From Aequorivita aquimaris (GTDB lineage: Bacteria > Bacteroidota > Bacteroidia > Flavobacteriales > Flavobacteriaceae): a stretch of 64,000 bases of DNA. The stretch spans positions 544,952 through 608,951 of the forward strand of contig NZ_JRWG01000001.1 of assembly GCF_001573155.1 (NCBI RefSeq), given 5' to 3'. Positions within the stretch are counted from its first letter, which is position 1; every line of letters begins with the position of its first letter. Both the position numbers and the translations under genes were made by a program. The notes under the pieces were generated by a model. That model made no database searches and was not told where the DNA came from. It saw only the letters and a list, made by a program, of their open reading frames with translations. Positions 40,146 to 49,699 of the stretch are shown one piece after another.

Positions 40146-43100
40146 TTATTCCTTGATAAGCCTTTTGGTGGTCTGTCCGTTTTCACCTTGAATAATTACA
40201 AGATAAGTAGCGGCGGCCATTTCAGAAATATCAATTGTTTTCTCGGTTCCCATACTTTTAAGATCGATTGATTTTACCATTCTTCCTCTTAAATCAAAAA
40301 TACTTAGTTTTTCAAGAGATAGACTTTGTGGATTTCCGATCGTTACGGTATGCTGGGCTGGATTTGGATACATTTGTAAACTTCCAATATCAGCATTGTT
40401 GTCGCCAGCGCCCAAGACACTCTCAACAGTTAGCTCAAATGTACAAGTAGATACATTTCCGTATTCATCTTCCGCAGTTAGTGTAATGGTATAAACACCA
40501 TCAGATAAAGGTGTGCCTGCTGCAGGATCTTGTGTAGTTAAAGTAACGGGATCGGTACAGTTGTCAATTGCTGTTGCTTCTCCTGTTGCGAAATAATCTG
40601 GAACAATGTAAAATAAATTACCAGCTCCCGGATCAACCGTTTGATCTGCAGGACAAGTAAGTACTGGCGCCAATAAATCCACCACAGTTACTACAGCCGT
40701 ACAAGTGCTTAAGTTTCCATTTACATCACTTGTAAATACCTGAACAGTTACAGGGGTGCCGATATCGGCACAGCTAAATTCAGTAATATCTACCGCCACA
40801 GTTGCAATTCCGCAATTATCAGTATTACTTGCTATTACATCGTTTGGATCTAACGTAGCTGTTCCATTAGCCCCAAGTTCCAGCGTAAAGTCTTGACAGA
40901 CAAGCTCTGGATTTGTGTTATCTTCAACAGTTACGATAGCCGTACAGGTACTAATATTTCCATTAACATCTGTTACTGTAAGTACTACTGTGTTATCGCC
41001 AATGTTTGAACAATCAAAAGTATCAATATCCAAACTATAGGTGTCTATTCCACAGGCATCGGTACTTCCACCGTCAATATCTGTTCCAGCAATAGTTACA
41101 GTTCCGGTTACGGGATCCAGTTCAACCGTAATGTTTTGACAAACTGCAACGGGAGGAGTAATATCCTCTACAGTTACGATTGCCGTACAGGTATTGGAAT
41201 TTCCATTAACGTCCGTAACGGTTAATACAACAGGGTTATCACCCACATCGCTACAATCAAAAGTACTCGGGCTAACCGATATACTTGCAATTCCACAATT
41301 ATCAGTAGATCCTCCATCAACATCGGCTGCAGTTATTGATGCATTTCCTGAAGCGTCCAATTGAATTGTAATGTTTTGGCAAACCATGGTTGGCGCTTCA
41401 TTATCAACAACCGTAATGGTAAAGCTACAAACTACTGTATTTCCGCTACCGTCTGTTGCAGTAAACTCAACTGTATTAACCCCTACCGGAAAAGCACTTC
41501 CACTTGCAAGACCACCTGTTTGGGAAACAGTAACACTACAATTATCCTGACCTAAGGCCATTGGAAAGCTTACAACTGCACTACACATTCCCAAATCTGT
41601 ATTTGCAGTAATATTTGCAGGACAAACTATTGTTGGTGGGAGGTCATCTTCCACAGTTACCACAGCTACGCAAGTGCTTGAGTTTCCATTTACATCAGTT
41701 ACCGTTAAGGTCACGTTATTAGGACCGATATCTGCACAAGTGAAATCTGTAATATCAATTGAAGTACTTGCAATTCCACAGGCATCGGTACTGCCTCCAT
41801 CAACATCACCAGCAGTAATGGAAACATTTCCAGTAGCATCCAACTGAACGGTTATGTTTTGGCAAACTGCCCCTGGAGCTATATTGTCTTCCACAGTAAC
41901 TACTGCGGTGCAGGTACTTGAGTTTCCATTGACATCAGTTACAGTAAAGGTAACATTGTTTACACCTACATTTGCGCAAGTGAAAGTACTTGGAGAAACA
42001 CTTAAGGAAGCGATTCCACAATTATCAGTACTTCCGCCATCAACATCGGCAGGAATTATTGAAGCATTTCCAGAAGCATCCAACTGAACGGTTATGTTTT
42101 GGCAAACTGCCGCTGGAGTTTCGGTGTCATTAATAATTACATCAAAAGAACAAGTTTGTACGGGGTTTACACCATCGTCATACTCAAAAGTATTGGTGGT
42201 TGTTCCCACAGGGAAAGTACTTCCGCTTGCCAAACCTGCTGTTTGGGTGATAATTCCACTTGCAGCACCAAAAATGGTAAAGCCGTTCCATCTGTCGTTT
42301 GCATATATCCATGCTAGTCCATTTTCATAAGCAAACCCGAAATCACTTGTAGTCAAACCGATTGAACTTGCAGCGGCATAAGCACCAGTTGCACGATCAT
42401 ATAAATGAACAGATTGGGTTGTGTTATCATAGATTGCATACTCATACCCAACTATACCTGTGTATCCTACAGAATATGATGCATACACTGAACCTCCAGG
42501 AATTCCAGAAAGTGCCAGTATTGCATTTGTGGTACCCAAAGCTCTGTCTACTTGGGTGATGGAGCCTGCATTATAGTAGATTATTTCATTGTTATCATAA
42601 TCCAAATCACCACAAGATTGGATATCGGGTTGATTTGCCGGAAGAATTGGGGTTGTTGTTCCGTCTGGACAATCACCCGCTAGGTTCGTAAGAACTACTC
42701 CGCCTAAATTAAAACCATTCCCTTCAGATTGATTTAGGGAAGGATTCCACCATGCCCCTCTATAATCTAAACCACTAACAACACTACTAATAATAGCTCC
42801 TGAAGTGCCATCAAAGCAGTCTATTGGATATGCACTAGATCCAGCATTTACACTATAGTACCTGTCTGCTGAGGGATTATAACTAACACCAGATCTATTT
42901 CCTGTTCCGCCTGCTGAAGAAATCAGTTCCAAAGTAGCAACTCCAGTTGCCAAAGGCGAAGAACCGCCACAACCCGAAGGAGACTCAACCGTATAAGTTA
43001 CAACTGCACCACAAATACCTGGATCGTTGTCTTGGGTAATATCTCCCGGACAATTAAATGGACCTCCACCGCCTCCGCCGCCAATAACATTTACTATGGC

Positions 43101-45968
43101 AGAACAGGTTGAAGTTGCACCGTTGTCATTTGTTACCTCAACAGCAACTGTATTCAAGCCTGTGTCAGAACAGGTAAAACTCACCGTGGCTGCTAACGGG
43201 CTTCCAGCCAATACTGTATATCCTCCGCAATCAACAGAAACACTGAACAATAAATCTTCTGCGTTTACGGTTGCGTTTCCGCTACCGTCAAGCGTAACGT
43301 CCAATACGGGCGCAGTTACTTCATAATCGTAATCTATACCCCAACTGTTTATTGTACCAGTATCTGGGCTCACAACGTCAGAAACCGTAAGCTCCCATAA
43401 TCCCATAGTGCTTTCTCCATCAAATACTGACAGTGGGTTGTTTGGAATGAAAGAACCATTTATTGTAGGCACTGATCCTGCACATTCATTTTCCACAGCA
43501 GTGGCAGCCTCATCATCTAAAACAGCAACAATATTATCTCCTGAACATCCAAATCCACTTGTTGTTCTTCCAGGCCTATCAATTATTGTAGCCATTGTTC
43601 CCGATGGTGATTTTATTGTAACAATTACGTCACCAACCCAAGTATGGGATATATTGAGATTTACATCCAAATCCGTCATGGAAACATTTTCCGTAACATT
43701 CATCGTTACCGTAACTCCTGTAGGATTATTATCAGGAATTGCCGTTCCTGGGCTGCTTGTTTGTGAACCAGTCATCGGCACATTTCCAGAGCCCATACAT
43801 ATAATTTCTGGGGGGTCGTTGGTTACATTAATATCATCTGTTAAAGTAGTTGGCGCTCCCGTACAGAAATCGTTCACTATATACGTTACGGTTACCAAAC
43901 CTGGGCCACCAACGCTTGGATCGAAAGTAAAAGTCGTTCCATTGCCATCATCGGTTACACCGGAACCACTATAAACACCTCCTGTCGGGTTACCACCTGA
44001 AAGACCTGTTTGTATTCCATCGGAAAGGCATACTTCATCAATAACATCCAAATCTGAAAAAGATGGTGGTAAATCAAAAGCCTCCGTACCATCAGTTTTA
44101 CTTCCAGAAGAACCTTGAATGGCACTATAGCCGAGACCTCTTCTTGCAAAAGCTTCCCAAATAGCACACTGATTGGCCCCACCGTACATTGCCATATCTG
44201 CAGCTAGGATAGCGTCACGACCATCTACAAAACCAGGTTGGCTTGGTTGTAATTTTAAGCCTTCGGTAACCAACGCCAAAGAAATGTTATTTCCGCCGGT
44301 ACCATTATAAAAATCTGTATCAAATCCATGGATAGCTATAAGCTCCCAAGTCATTTCCCACAACATTTCTGCCCAAACCGAGCCAACCCCGTGTGGCGCT
44401 ACTTCAGTTTTAATATCATCGTATGTATGTGGGTTTACCCCAAAATTAGTACTGTACGGCCAAGTTCTTATACCTGGTCCGCCCGGGCCTTCGCCAATCA
44501 ACCAAGTACCAACCCCTCTTGAGTCTGGCCCAGCATCCCCACTTTCCATTGTAAGCATTAAGCCATAATAATCGCTCCAGCCTTCTCCCATTTGTTCTGC
44601 TCCACCTAATGTGCTCAATCTATTTGAAATTCCATGACCGTATTCGTGGATAATTACCATATTATCCAAATCACCATCCCTAGAGTTACAAACATACATT
44701 TGCATACGCGGTCTAGCTCCGTCTCCAGGTGTTGCAAAATTAGCATTACAAGTTCCAGATCCATCTTGGGCTTCAGCATTTACCGGATCATTACCAGCAC
44801 CGCCGTTTCCGTAATTATTCTGCTGAAAATTTCCACTAGCTTCATCAAAACCATATTGATACGTTACATCGTGTATAATGTTTGTCCAATAAAACAAGTT
44901 AGTAATTGCGGCATTTTCAGATTGATTACCAGCACTATATGTAGTGTTTAGCGGAAAATCAAAAATCAAATTTCCGCCCGGGCTAAAAGCATATTTACCG
45001 TCCGGATTATTATTTGCGTTATCATCATCATACGCATCCACATTATTTCCGCGGGTATTGGTAAATTCTGGAGTATCATCTCCATTTGTATCATGCCATC
45101 CAAAAGGTGAGGCCGTTAAATTCTCCGGATTAGTTACCAATGTACGGGTTCCGTAATTTGGGCTTTCTACAGGCATTGCATACACTCTATAACTTGCTGC
45201 GGGAGGTGCAAAACTTCCTGAAACAACAGCATTGTTTTTAACAGGCTCATTCATTGGGCCAATGAACGGGGTCGGCGGCGTAGCTGATGCATGGACATGA
45301 TCTTCGTGATCTCCCAAAATATTACAGGAAATTGTCCAATTGTCTTTGTCTATTATTTTTCCGGTTGAAGCATCTACGCGAAAATTCCACCAATCTGAAG
45401 AAGTCTTTTCGGCTACGGAAAGCTCCCAAACTAAATAGGTTCCAACACCTTCCCGATAATAATACATTAATTTGGCAGGAATTTCCTCAGAGGAAATACC
45501 GGCTTTATTAAAGACAGTAGCTTTATTTTTACCTCCAATGCTTTTTACTTCTTGAAGATTTGTAATTGTGTAACCCATTTGGCTTGCAACAGAAGTTACC
45601 GCCTGTCTAGCTGAAATTCCTTGCGAACTACTCTTAACGGTTGCTTTCACATCAGCCAAGAATTTGTTGTGTTCCACTATCGCTTTTCCAGTTTTGTCAA
45701 AATGCACACTGGATTCGGTGCCGTATACTTCAAGCCCATTGATGGCTTGCCGTATATAGACATGGCGAATACCGCTAATGCTACTTACATGCTCTTTAGT
45801 AATTACATAAGAATCACTTTTCTGTGTAATAAGGTTTTTTAGCGAAATGGTTGAAAGTTCTGTGGCTAATCGCGCCGCTTCTTTTTCTTTTTCTGGGTTT
45901 TTGTGTTGCGCCGAAAACTGAAATGTCAGCATGCACAACACCATCAAGAGTAGTGTTGATTTTTTCAT
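40146..45968 (-). CDS. Giant secreted M36 (fungalysin) metallopeptidase with P domain, HYR-like repeats and T9SS domain
   Basis: 1940 residues. Signal peptide (1-20); FTP/PepSY-like propeptide (about 60-200); M36 catalytic domain (about 270-620) with HEYGH at 441-445 and the third zinc ligand in GEGWSD (Glu462). A proprotein-convertase P domain follows (about 745-890, NISHTWVGDVIVTIKSPSG). From about 973 an HYR domain begins (CPGDITQDNDPGICGAVVTY) but is broken by some 240 residues before resuming at about 1237. Then come six modules of almost exactly 80 residues: five VCQNITVQLD-type and one HYR. The type A sorting domain is at about 1865-1940. All repeats are cysteine-bearing Ig-like folds, fitting a cell-surface or extracellular protein. 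The role is probably degradation of environmental protein. Confidence 0.93.
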   Translation of the reverse strand: MKKSTLLLMVLCMLTFQFSAQHKNPEKEKEAARLATELSTISLKNLITQKSDSYVITKEHVSSISGIRHVYIRQAINGLEVYGTESSVHFDKTGKAIVEHNKFLADVKATVKSSSQGISARQAVTSVASQMGYTITNLQEVKSIGGKNKATVFNKAGISSEEIPAKLMYYYREGVGTYLVWELSVAEKTSSDWWNFRVDASTGKIIDKDNWTISCNILGDHEDHVHASATPPTPFIGPMNEPVKNNAVVSGSFAPPAASYRVYAMPVESPNYGTRTLVTNPENLTASPFGWHDTNGDDTPEFTNTRGNNVDAYDDDNANNNPDGKYAFSPGGNLIFDFPLNTTYSAGNQSENAAITNLFYWTNIIHDVTYQYGFDEASGNFQQNNYGNGGAGNDPVNAEAQDGSGTCNANFATPGDGARPRMQMYVCNSRDGDLDNMVIIHEYGHGISNRLSTLGGAEQMGEGWSDYYGLMLTMESGDAGPDSRGVGTWLIGEGPGGPGIRTWPYSTNFGVNPHTYDDIKTEVAPHGVGSVWAEMLWEMTWELIAIHGFDTDFYNGTGGNNISLALVTEGLKLQPSQPGFVDGRDAILAADMAMYGGANQCAIWEAFARRGLGYSAIQGSSGSKTDGTEAFDLPPSFSDLDVIDEVCLSDGIQTGLSGGNPTGGVYSGSGVTDDGNGTTFTFDPSVGGPGLVTVTYIVNDFCTGAPTTLTDDINVTNDPPEIICMGSGNVPMTGSQTSSPGTAIPDNNPTGVTVTMNVTENVSMTDLDVNLNISHTWVGDVIVTIKSPSGTMATIIDRPGRTTSGFGCSGDNIVAVLDDEAATAVENECAGSVPTINGSFIPNNPLSVFDGESTMGLWELTVSDVVSPDTGTINSWGIDYDYEVTAPVLDVTLDGSGNATVNAEDLLFSVSVDCGGYTVLAGSPLAATVSFTCSDTGLNTVAVEVTNDNGATSTCSAIVNVIGGGGGGGPFNCPGDITQDNDPGICGAVVTYTVESPSGCGGSSPLATGVATLELISSAGGTGNRSGVSYNPSADRYYSVNAGSSAYPIDCFDGTSGAIISSVVSGLDYRGAWWNPSLNQSEGNGFNLGGVVLTNLAGDCPDGTTTPILPANQPDIQSCGDLDYDNNEIIYYNAGSITQVDRALGTTNAILALSGIPGGSVYASYSVGYTGIVGYEYAIYDNTTQSVHLYDRATGAYAAASSIGLTTSDFGFAYENGLAWIYANDRWNGFTIFGAASGIITQTAGLASGSTFPVGTTTNTFEYDDGVNPVQTCSFDVIINDTETPAAVCQNITVQLDASGNASIIPADVDGGSTDNCGIASLSVSPSTFTCANVGVNNVTFTVTDVNGNSSTCTAVVTVEDNIAPGAVCQNITVQLDATGNVSITAGDVDGGSTDACGIASTSIDITDFTCADIGPNNVTLTVTDVNGNSSTCVAVVTVEDDLPPTIVCPANITANTDLGMCSAVVSFPMALGQDNCSVTVSQTGGLASGSAFPVGVNTVEFTATDGSGNTVVCSFTITVVDNEAPTMVCQNITIQLDASGNASITAADVDGGSTDNCGIASISVSPSTFDCSDVGDNPVVLTVTDVNGNSNTCTAIVTVEDITPPVAVCQNITVELDPVTGTVTIAGTDIDGGSTDACGIDTYSLDIDTFDCSNIGDNTVVLTVTDVNGNISTCTAIVTVEDNTNPELVCQDFTLELGANGTATLDPNDVIASNTDNCGIATVAVDITEFSCADIGTPVTVQVFTSDVNGNLSTCTAVVTVVDLLAPVLTCPADQTVDPGAGNLFYIVPDYFATGEATAIDNCTDPVTLTTQDPAAGTPLSDGVYTITLTAEDEYGNVSTCTFELTVESVLGAGDNNADIGSLQMYPNPAQHTVTIGNPQSLSLEKLSIFDLRGRMVKSIDLKSMGTEKTIDISEMAAATYLVIIQGENGQTTKRLIKE
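40665..42110 (-). repeat. 240-bp coding repeat lattice in the M36 gene
   Basis: Six consecutive modules about 240 bp long, with boundaries near 42107, 41867, 41627, 41385, 41145 and 40905. Five start with VCQNITVQLD (or a variant) and carry DGGSTDNCGIAS and VTDVNGNSSTCTAVVTVED. The third is an HYR domain of the same length. Confidence 0.85.
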
Positions 45969-45994
45969 TTTGAAATTTGATTTAGTTAGTTCTA

Positions 45995-46023
45995 TAAATG
46001 TATGATAAAATCTTTATTATCAA
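45995..46023 (-). promoter_or_regulatory. Candidate promoter of the M36 gene
   Basis: On the minus strand TTG (46023-46021), an 18-base spacer and TACATTTA (46002-45995; last base off consensus), 26 bases before the start. Confidence 0.4.
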
Positions 46024-46075
46024 CTAATTGTCATCATATATTTCAAAATAAAATTTTGAACTGTAAAATTTTATC

Positions 46076-46107
46076 CATAAAAAAAGCCCCCCAAATGGGA
46101 GGCTTTG
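46076..46107 (-). terminator. Rho-independent terminator of the cold-shock gene
   Basis: On the minus strand AAAGCC...GGCTTT form the outer stem, with inner C/G pairs and one mismatch, followed by a run of seven T. It lies about 20 bases after the cold-shock stop codon. Confidence 0.8.
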
Positions 46108-46127
46108 TCTTAAAAAAATTGTGTGTA

Positions 46128-46319
46128 TTAAAGCACTTTTACATTAACCGCGTTCAATCCTTTTTTACCTTCTTGAAGATCAAATTCTACTTCGTCACCT
46201 TCGCGAACTTCGTCGATAAGGCCTGAAATGTGTACAAAATGTTCTTTGTTGGTTCCTTCTTCAGTGATAAAACCAAAACCTTTGGTGTCGTTGAAGAATT
46301 TTACTGTTCCTTTGTTCAT
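46128..46319 (-). CDS. Cold-shock domain protein
   Basis: 63-residue single CSD protein that binds single-stranded RNA and DNA and melts RNA structure. RNP1 is KGFGFI and RNP2 is HFVHIS, and the start MNKGTVKFFN is canonical for CspA-like proteins. Monocistronic, with a -7 box 31 bases upstream and its own terminator. Confidence 0.96.
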   Translation of the reverse strand: MNKGTVKFFNDTKGFGFITEEGTNKEHFVHISGLIDEVREGDEVEFDLQEGKKGLNAVNVKVL

Positions 46320-46350
46320 TGTATTTAATTAAAAAATTTATAATAAGTGG

Positions 46351-46358
46351 CAAAGATA
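46351..46358 (-). promoter_or_regulatory. -7 promoter box of the cold-shock gene
   Basis: Minus-strand TATCTTTG, exact consensus, 31 bases before the ATG at 46319. Confidence 0.5.
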
Positions 46359-46481
46359 ATCTTATAAATGAGAAATATTAATTTTTAACAATGTTTATTT
46401 TAAAAACTTAAAATTTTAAACTTTTTATTGAAATTTAATAGAATGTGTAAAAAATCCTCAAATCGCTGCTTATATTACCGT

Positions 46482-48175
46482 TTACTTACTGGCTATTCGT
46501 CTTTTTTTGGCTGAAATCTTCTCTTGAAGCCAAAGTGGATAAGTCGAATTATTTTCTGCTTCCAGTATTAATATGGATTGATCGCTATCCGTATTTAATA
46601 ATTCCCGCTGTTTTTTTCCTAAAATTTCACCCGCAGTCTGCAATCCTGAGTATCCAGCCCCCGCAACTCCGTGGCTAACAATGCTGGCGCCACATAGGTA
46701 CAGATTTTTTATTTCACTTTTTGATTTGTAGGCAAAAGGCCCTATTTGTGTAAGTTTCTTCTCCGTTCCATACACATTTCCCTTAGTGGTATTTATATAA
46801 TATTCATTCGTTATGGGCGTTCCCAGTTCTTTGTGAACAATGTGCTCTCGAATGGTAGGCAACACTTTTTCCAAAGTATTGATCATTTTTTCCGTAAGCA
46901 GTTCCTTAAATTGAAGGTACTTTTCGGATCGTGGCTCCCCCTCGTTTTTGAATTCCTCAAAAACTTTATAATCCAAATAGGTTATGGCCTCTATGCCGTG
47001 GTGTTTTCCATCGAAACTGGAAGGGTCTTTCAAGGTTGTGCAACTGATGAACATTCCCTCAAAAGCAGCCTCGGTAGTTATATCGGGCATCATCATGCGT
47101 TCATAGACGGTATCCATATCTTCATTGGGCATAAGCCAAATATTTCCGGAATCCATCCCCGCAGCCCTGAGATCCATAGTTACCGTTAGAAAAAGCATAA
47201 GTGAAGTGCATGAATAAGTCGTCCTGCTTAACTTTTTCTTCAGTTTTCTACTTAAGTTTTTTTCTCCCACAAGTTGCTGATAGGTAATATTCGGATCGGC
47301 GTTTGAAATGATGCGCTGGGCAAATAGCTTCTCCCCGCCTTTCAGCTCAACACCCGCGGCCGTTTTTCTTTTGCCACCTTCCAGCAGAATCTTTTTTACG
47401 GATTGTTGTGTTCGCACTTCACCACCGTGTTTTTTTAAGGTTCTGGTCATTGCCTTTACAATTGCCGCTCCGCCGCCGCAGGGATAAAAGCCCCCATTAA
47501 AGTAATGGTCCATCACTGCGCAGTGCAACGGAAAACTCGCCTTGGCGGGAGCAAGCCCGTGATCACCAAATTGTATATTGAGAATTTTTTTAAGAAGTGG
47601 ATCCTTAATATACCAGTCGATCACCCTTTTGAGGGTGAAAAGAGCATATTTCCCCATATTCTTGGTTCGAAATGGGATGGTGAGATGTTGCCAAAATCCT
47701 TCTACATTTGGAAGTAGCTGCAACTCGGCGCTCACCTTTTTTACCAGGTTTAGATATTTTATTATGTTTTTCTCTTCCTTCGGAAATCTTTCCACAAGCG
47801 CGCCAATCAGTTGGTCAAAATTTCCCGGGAAATCAAAACGCTCATCCCCAATATAAGCATGCTCGTAGCCAGTTGGATTCATTCTGAAAAAAAAACGAGG
47901 TTCTCCGCAATACCAAGTGCCTCATAGAGTTGCGAAGTAGATTGCCCTTTATCCAATAGCCCCACGTAATGAACACCCGGAGTAAAGCGATGGCCATTTA
48001 AGTAAAAACTATGGCATCATCCTCCGGGCACATCGTGCTGCTCCAGAACCAATACTTTCTGGCCCGCCTTTGATAAAAAGATAGCTGCAGCAAGGCCGCC
48101 TACGCCACTTCCAATTATAATTGTATCAAAATCATTCTGTCCATGGACTGGACGGGAGATGGCACTGGGAGGCAT
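46482..48175 (-). pseudogene. Phytoene desaturase/retinol saturase-like FAD oxidoreductase, broken twice
   Basis: The intact gene would encode about 560 residues. Reading from ATG 48175 gives an N-terminal FAD fold ([20 protein letters not shown], then [12 protein letters not shown]). Next comes an in-frame TGA at 48019-48017, where homologues have Trp or Cys before CHSF, then CHSFYLNGHRFTPGVHYVG in the same frame. At 47887-47895 a run of nine A (T on the coding strand) shifts the frame. The rest (46482 to 47882, 466 residues, starting MNPTGYEHAYIGDERFD) continues without a stop to the C-terminal dinucleotide-linked motif NLYLCGASIVSHGVAGAGYSG. Members desaturate or saturate carotenoids or retinol. 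Two independent lesions point to a pseudogene or to sequence errors. Confidence 0.85.
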
Positions 48176-48223
48176 ATTTTTCAAAAGTGTAACTTTGTTG
48201 AATATTTGTTAATCATATTTAAA

Positions 48224-48231
48224 CAAAGCTA
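48224..48231 (-). promoter_or_regulatory. -7 promoter box upstream of the broken desaturase
   Basis: Minus-strand TAGCTTTG, exact consensus, 48 bases before the ATG at 48175. The promoter appears intact although the gene is not. Confidence 0.4.
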
Positions 48232-48278
48232 TACTTTTTATTGAAATTGAAACATTGCTTTCAGAAATTTTCAAAAAA

Positions 48279-49484
48279 CTACAGCGCTGCCATTATCTGG
48301 TTTTTCAAAATATCCTCAAAAGTTTCCCTTTTTCTGATTAAATGTGCCTTTCCCTTATACCAGAGTACTTCCGCAGGTCGATAGCGGGAGTTGTAGTTAC
48401 TCGCCATGGTGAAGCAATATGCCCCAGCGTTATGAAAGGAAAGTATATCTCCCTCGTGCAATTCCGGAATGCGGCGGTTGTTCGCAAACGTATCGGTTTC
48501 ACAAATATACCCTGTTACGGTGTAAAATCGATCCCTTCCATGGGGTCTTGAAATATTTGAAATTTCGTGTTGCGAGCCGTAAAGCATCGGGCGGATTAAA
48601 TGGTTGAACCCACTATCCACCTGCGCAAAAACGGTAGAAGTAGTTTGTTTTATCACATTTACCTTTACCAAAAACTGTCCGGCCTCACTCACCAAAAATT
48701 TCCCTGGCTCAAAGGCCAAGGTCAAGTTTTTACCGTATTTTTTACAGAAATCATTAAAGCGCTTACTCAGTTTTTTTCCCAATTCCTCTACGTTTGTTTC
48801 TATATCGCCTTCTTTGTAAGGTACTTTAAAACCGCTTCCGAAATCAATAAATTCGAGATTATCGAAATTTTCAGCCGCATTAAAGAGAATTTCCGAAGCA
48901 TAGAGAAAGACATCGATATCCAAAATATCGCTGCCCGTGTGCATATGGATTCCGTTGATATTCATCCCTGTATTCTCAACAATTCTTTTCAACAAAGGCA
49001 TTTGATGGATTGAAATTCCAAACTTGCTGTCAATATGCCCCACGGAAATATTTGCGTTTCCGCCTGCCATAACGTGCGGGTTTATCCGGATACATACAGG
49101 GATTTTGGGATGCTTGGTTCCGAATTGCTCCAAAATGGAAAGGTTGTCAATATTTATTTGCACCCCTAATTTTGCGGCTTTTTCAATCTCTTCCAGCGAA
49201 ATTCCGTTGGGCGTGTAGATTATGTCTTCTGGTTTAGCCCCGGCTTCCAAGCCCAGCATCACTTCTTGTATAGAAACCGTGTCCAGACCACTGCCCATAT
49301 TAATGAGCAATTTTAATACTGAAATATTTGAAAGGGCTTTTACGGCGTAATTTATTCTCAAACTATCCACCTTATCAAAAGCGCCGGTCAACCGTTTATA
49401 CTGCTTTTCAATTTTAGCGGCATCATAAACATATACGGGGCTTCCGAATTCTTGGGCAATTGCCAAAAGGTCTTGGTTTTTCAT
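48279..49484 (-). CDS. lysA: Diaminopimelate decarboxylase
   Basis: PLP enzyme that decarboxylates meso-diaminopimelate to lysine. 401 residues, fold-type III: TIM barrel then beta-domain. The Schiff-base Lys49 is in RINYAVKALSN. Other signatures are INGIHMHTGSDI, FIDFGSGFKVPY, LAFEPGKFLVSEAGQFLV and the cofactor-site GAYCFTMASNYN near the C-terminus. It is divergent from sucC, with a -7 box on each side of the spacer. Confidence 0.95.
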   Translation of the reverse strand: MKNQDLLAIAQEFGSPVYVYDAAKIEKQYKRLTGAFDKVDSLRINYAVKALSNISVLKLLINMGSGLDTVSIQEVMLGLEAGAKPEDIIYTPNGISLEEIEKAAKLGVQINIDNLSILEQFGTKHPKIPVCIRINPHVMAGGNANISVGHIDSKFGISIHQMPLLKRIVENTGMNINGIHMHTGSDILDIDVFLYASEILFNAAENFDNLEFIDFGSGFKVPYKEGDIETNVEELGKKLSKRFNDFCKKYGKNLTLAFEPGKFLVSEAGQFLVKVNVIKQTTSTVFAQVDSGFNHLIRPMLYGSQHEISNISRPHGRDRFYTVTGYICETDTFANNRRIPELHEGDILSFHNAGAYCFTMASNYNSRYRPAEVLWYKGKAHLIRKRETFEDILKNQIMAAL

Positions 49485-49516
49485 TTCTTTAGAATAAATT
49501 TTTAAAAATTAAGGCG

Positions 49517-49524
49517 CAAAAATA
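49517..49524 (-). promoter_or_regulatory. -7 promoter box of lysA
   Basis: Minus-strand TATTTTTG, exact consensus, 32 bases before the lysA ATG. Confidence 0.5.
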
Positions 49525-49640
49525 GAAAGGAATGCCGAATTACTTCATTAAGAATCACTTAAATTTTCAAATTTGTGAAGGATGGAAAATTTCTGAAACG
49601 TAAAGATTTAAAAACATTAGCGCATTCCTGTTACATTTGT

Positions 49641-49648
49641 TATTTTTG
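49641..49648 (+). promoter_or_regulatory. -7 promoter box of sucC
   Basis: TATTTTTG, exact consensus, 51 bases before ATG 49700. The leader contains GCCTGCCTGCC and GGGTAGG, which can pair weakly. Confidence 0.5.
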
Positions 49649-49699
49649 CAATCCATAAACAAGCCTGCCTGCCAAACGGGTAGGTACAAAACCGCTACT

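Noticed and set aside
43408..43974. Plus-strand frame of 188 codons opposite the M36 gene
   Set aside because: It is antisense to the well-supported P-domain coding region and has no start context or homology.
47887..47895. Phase-variable homopolymer controlling the desaturase
   Set aside because: A separate in-frame TGA upstream would keep the gene off in every phase, so slippage alone cannot switch it on.
48008..48019. Selenocysteine at the in-frame TGA of the desaturase-like gene (homologues can have Cys there; a weak stem GATGCCAT/ATGGCCATC lies over and after the codon)
   Set aside because: The stem overlaps the TGA itself instead of following it, no selenium genes are seen, and a second lesion (frameshift) in the same gene favours simple inactivation or error.
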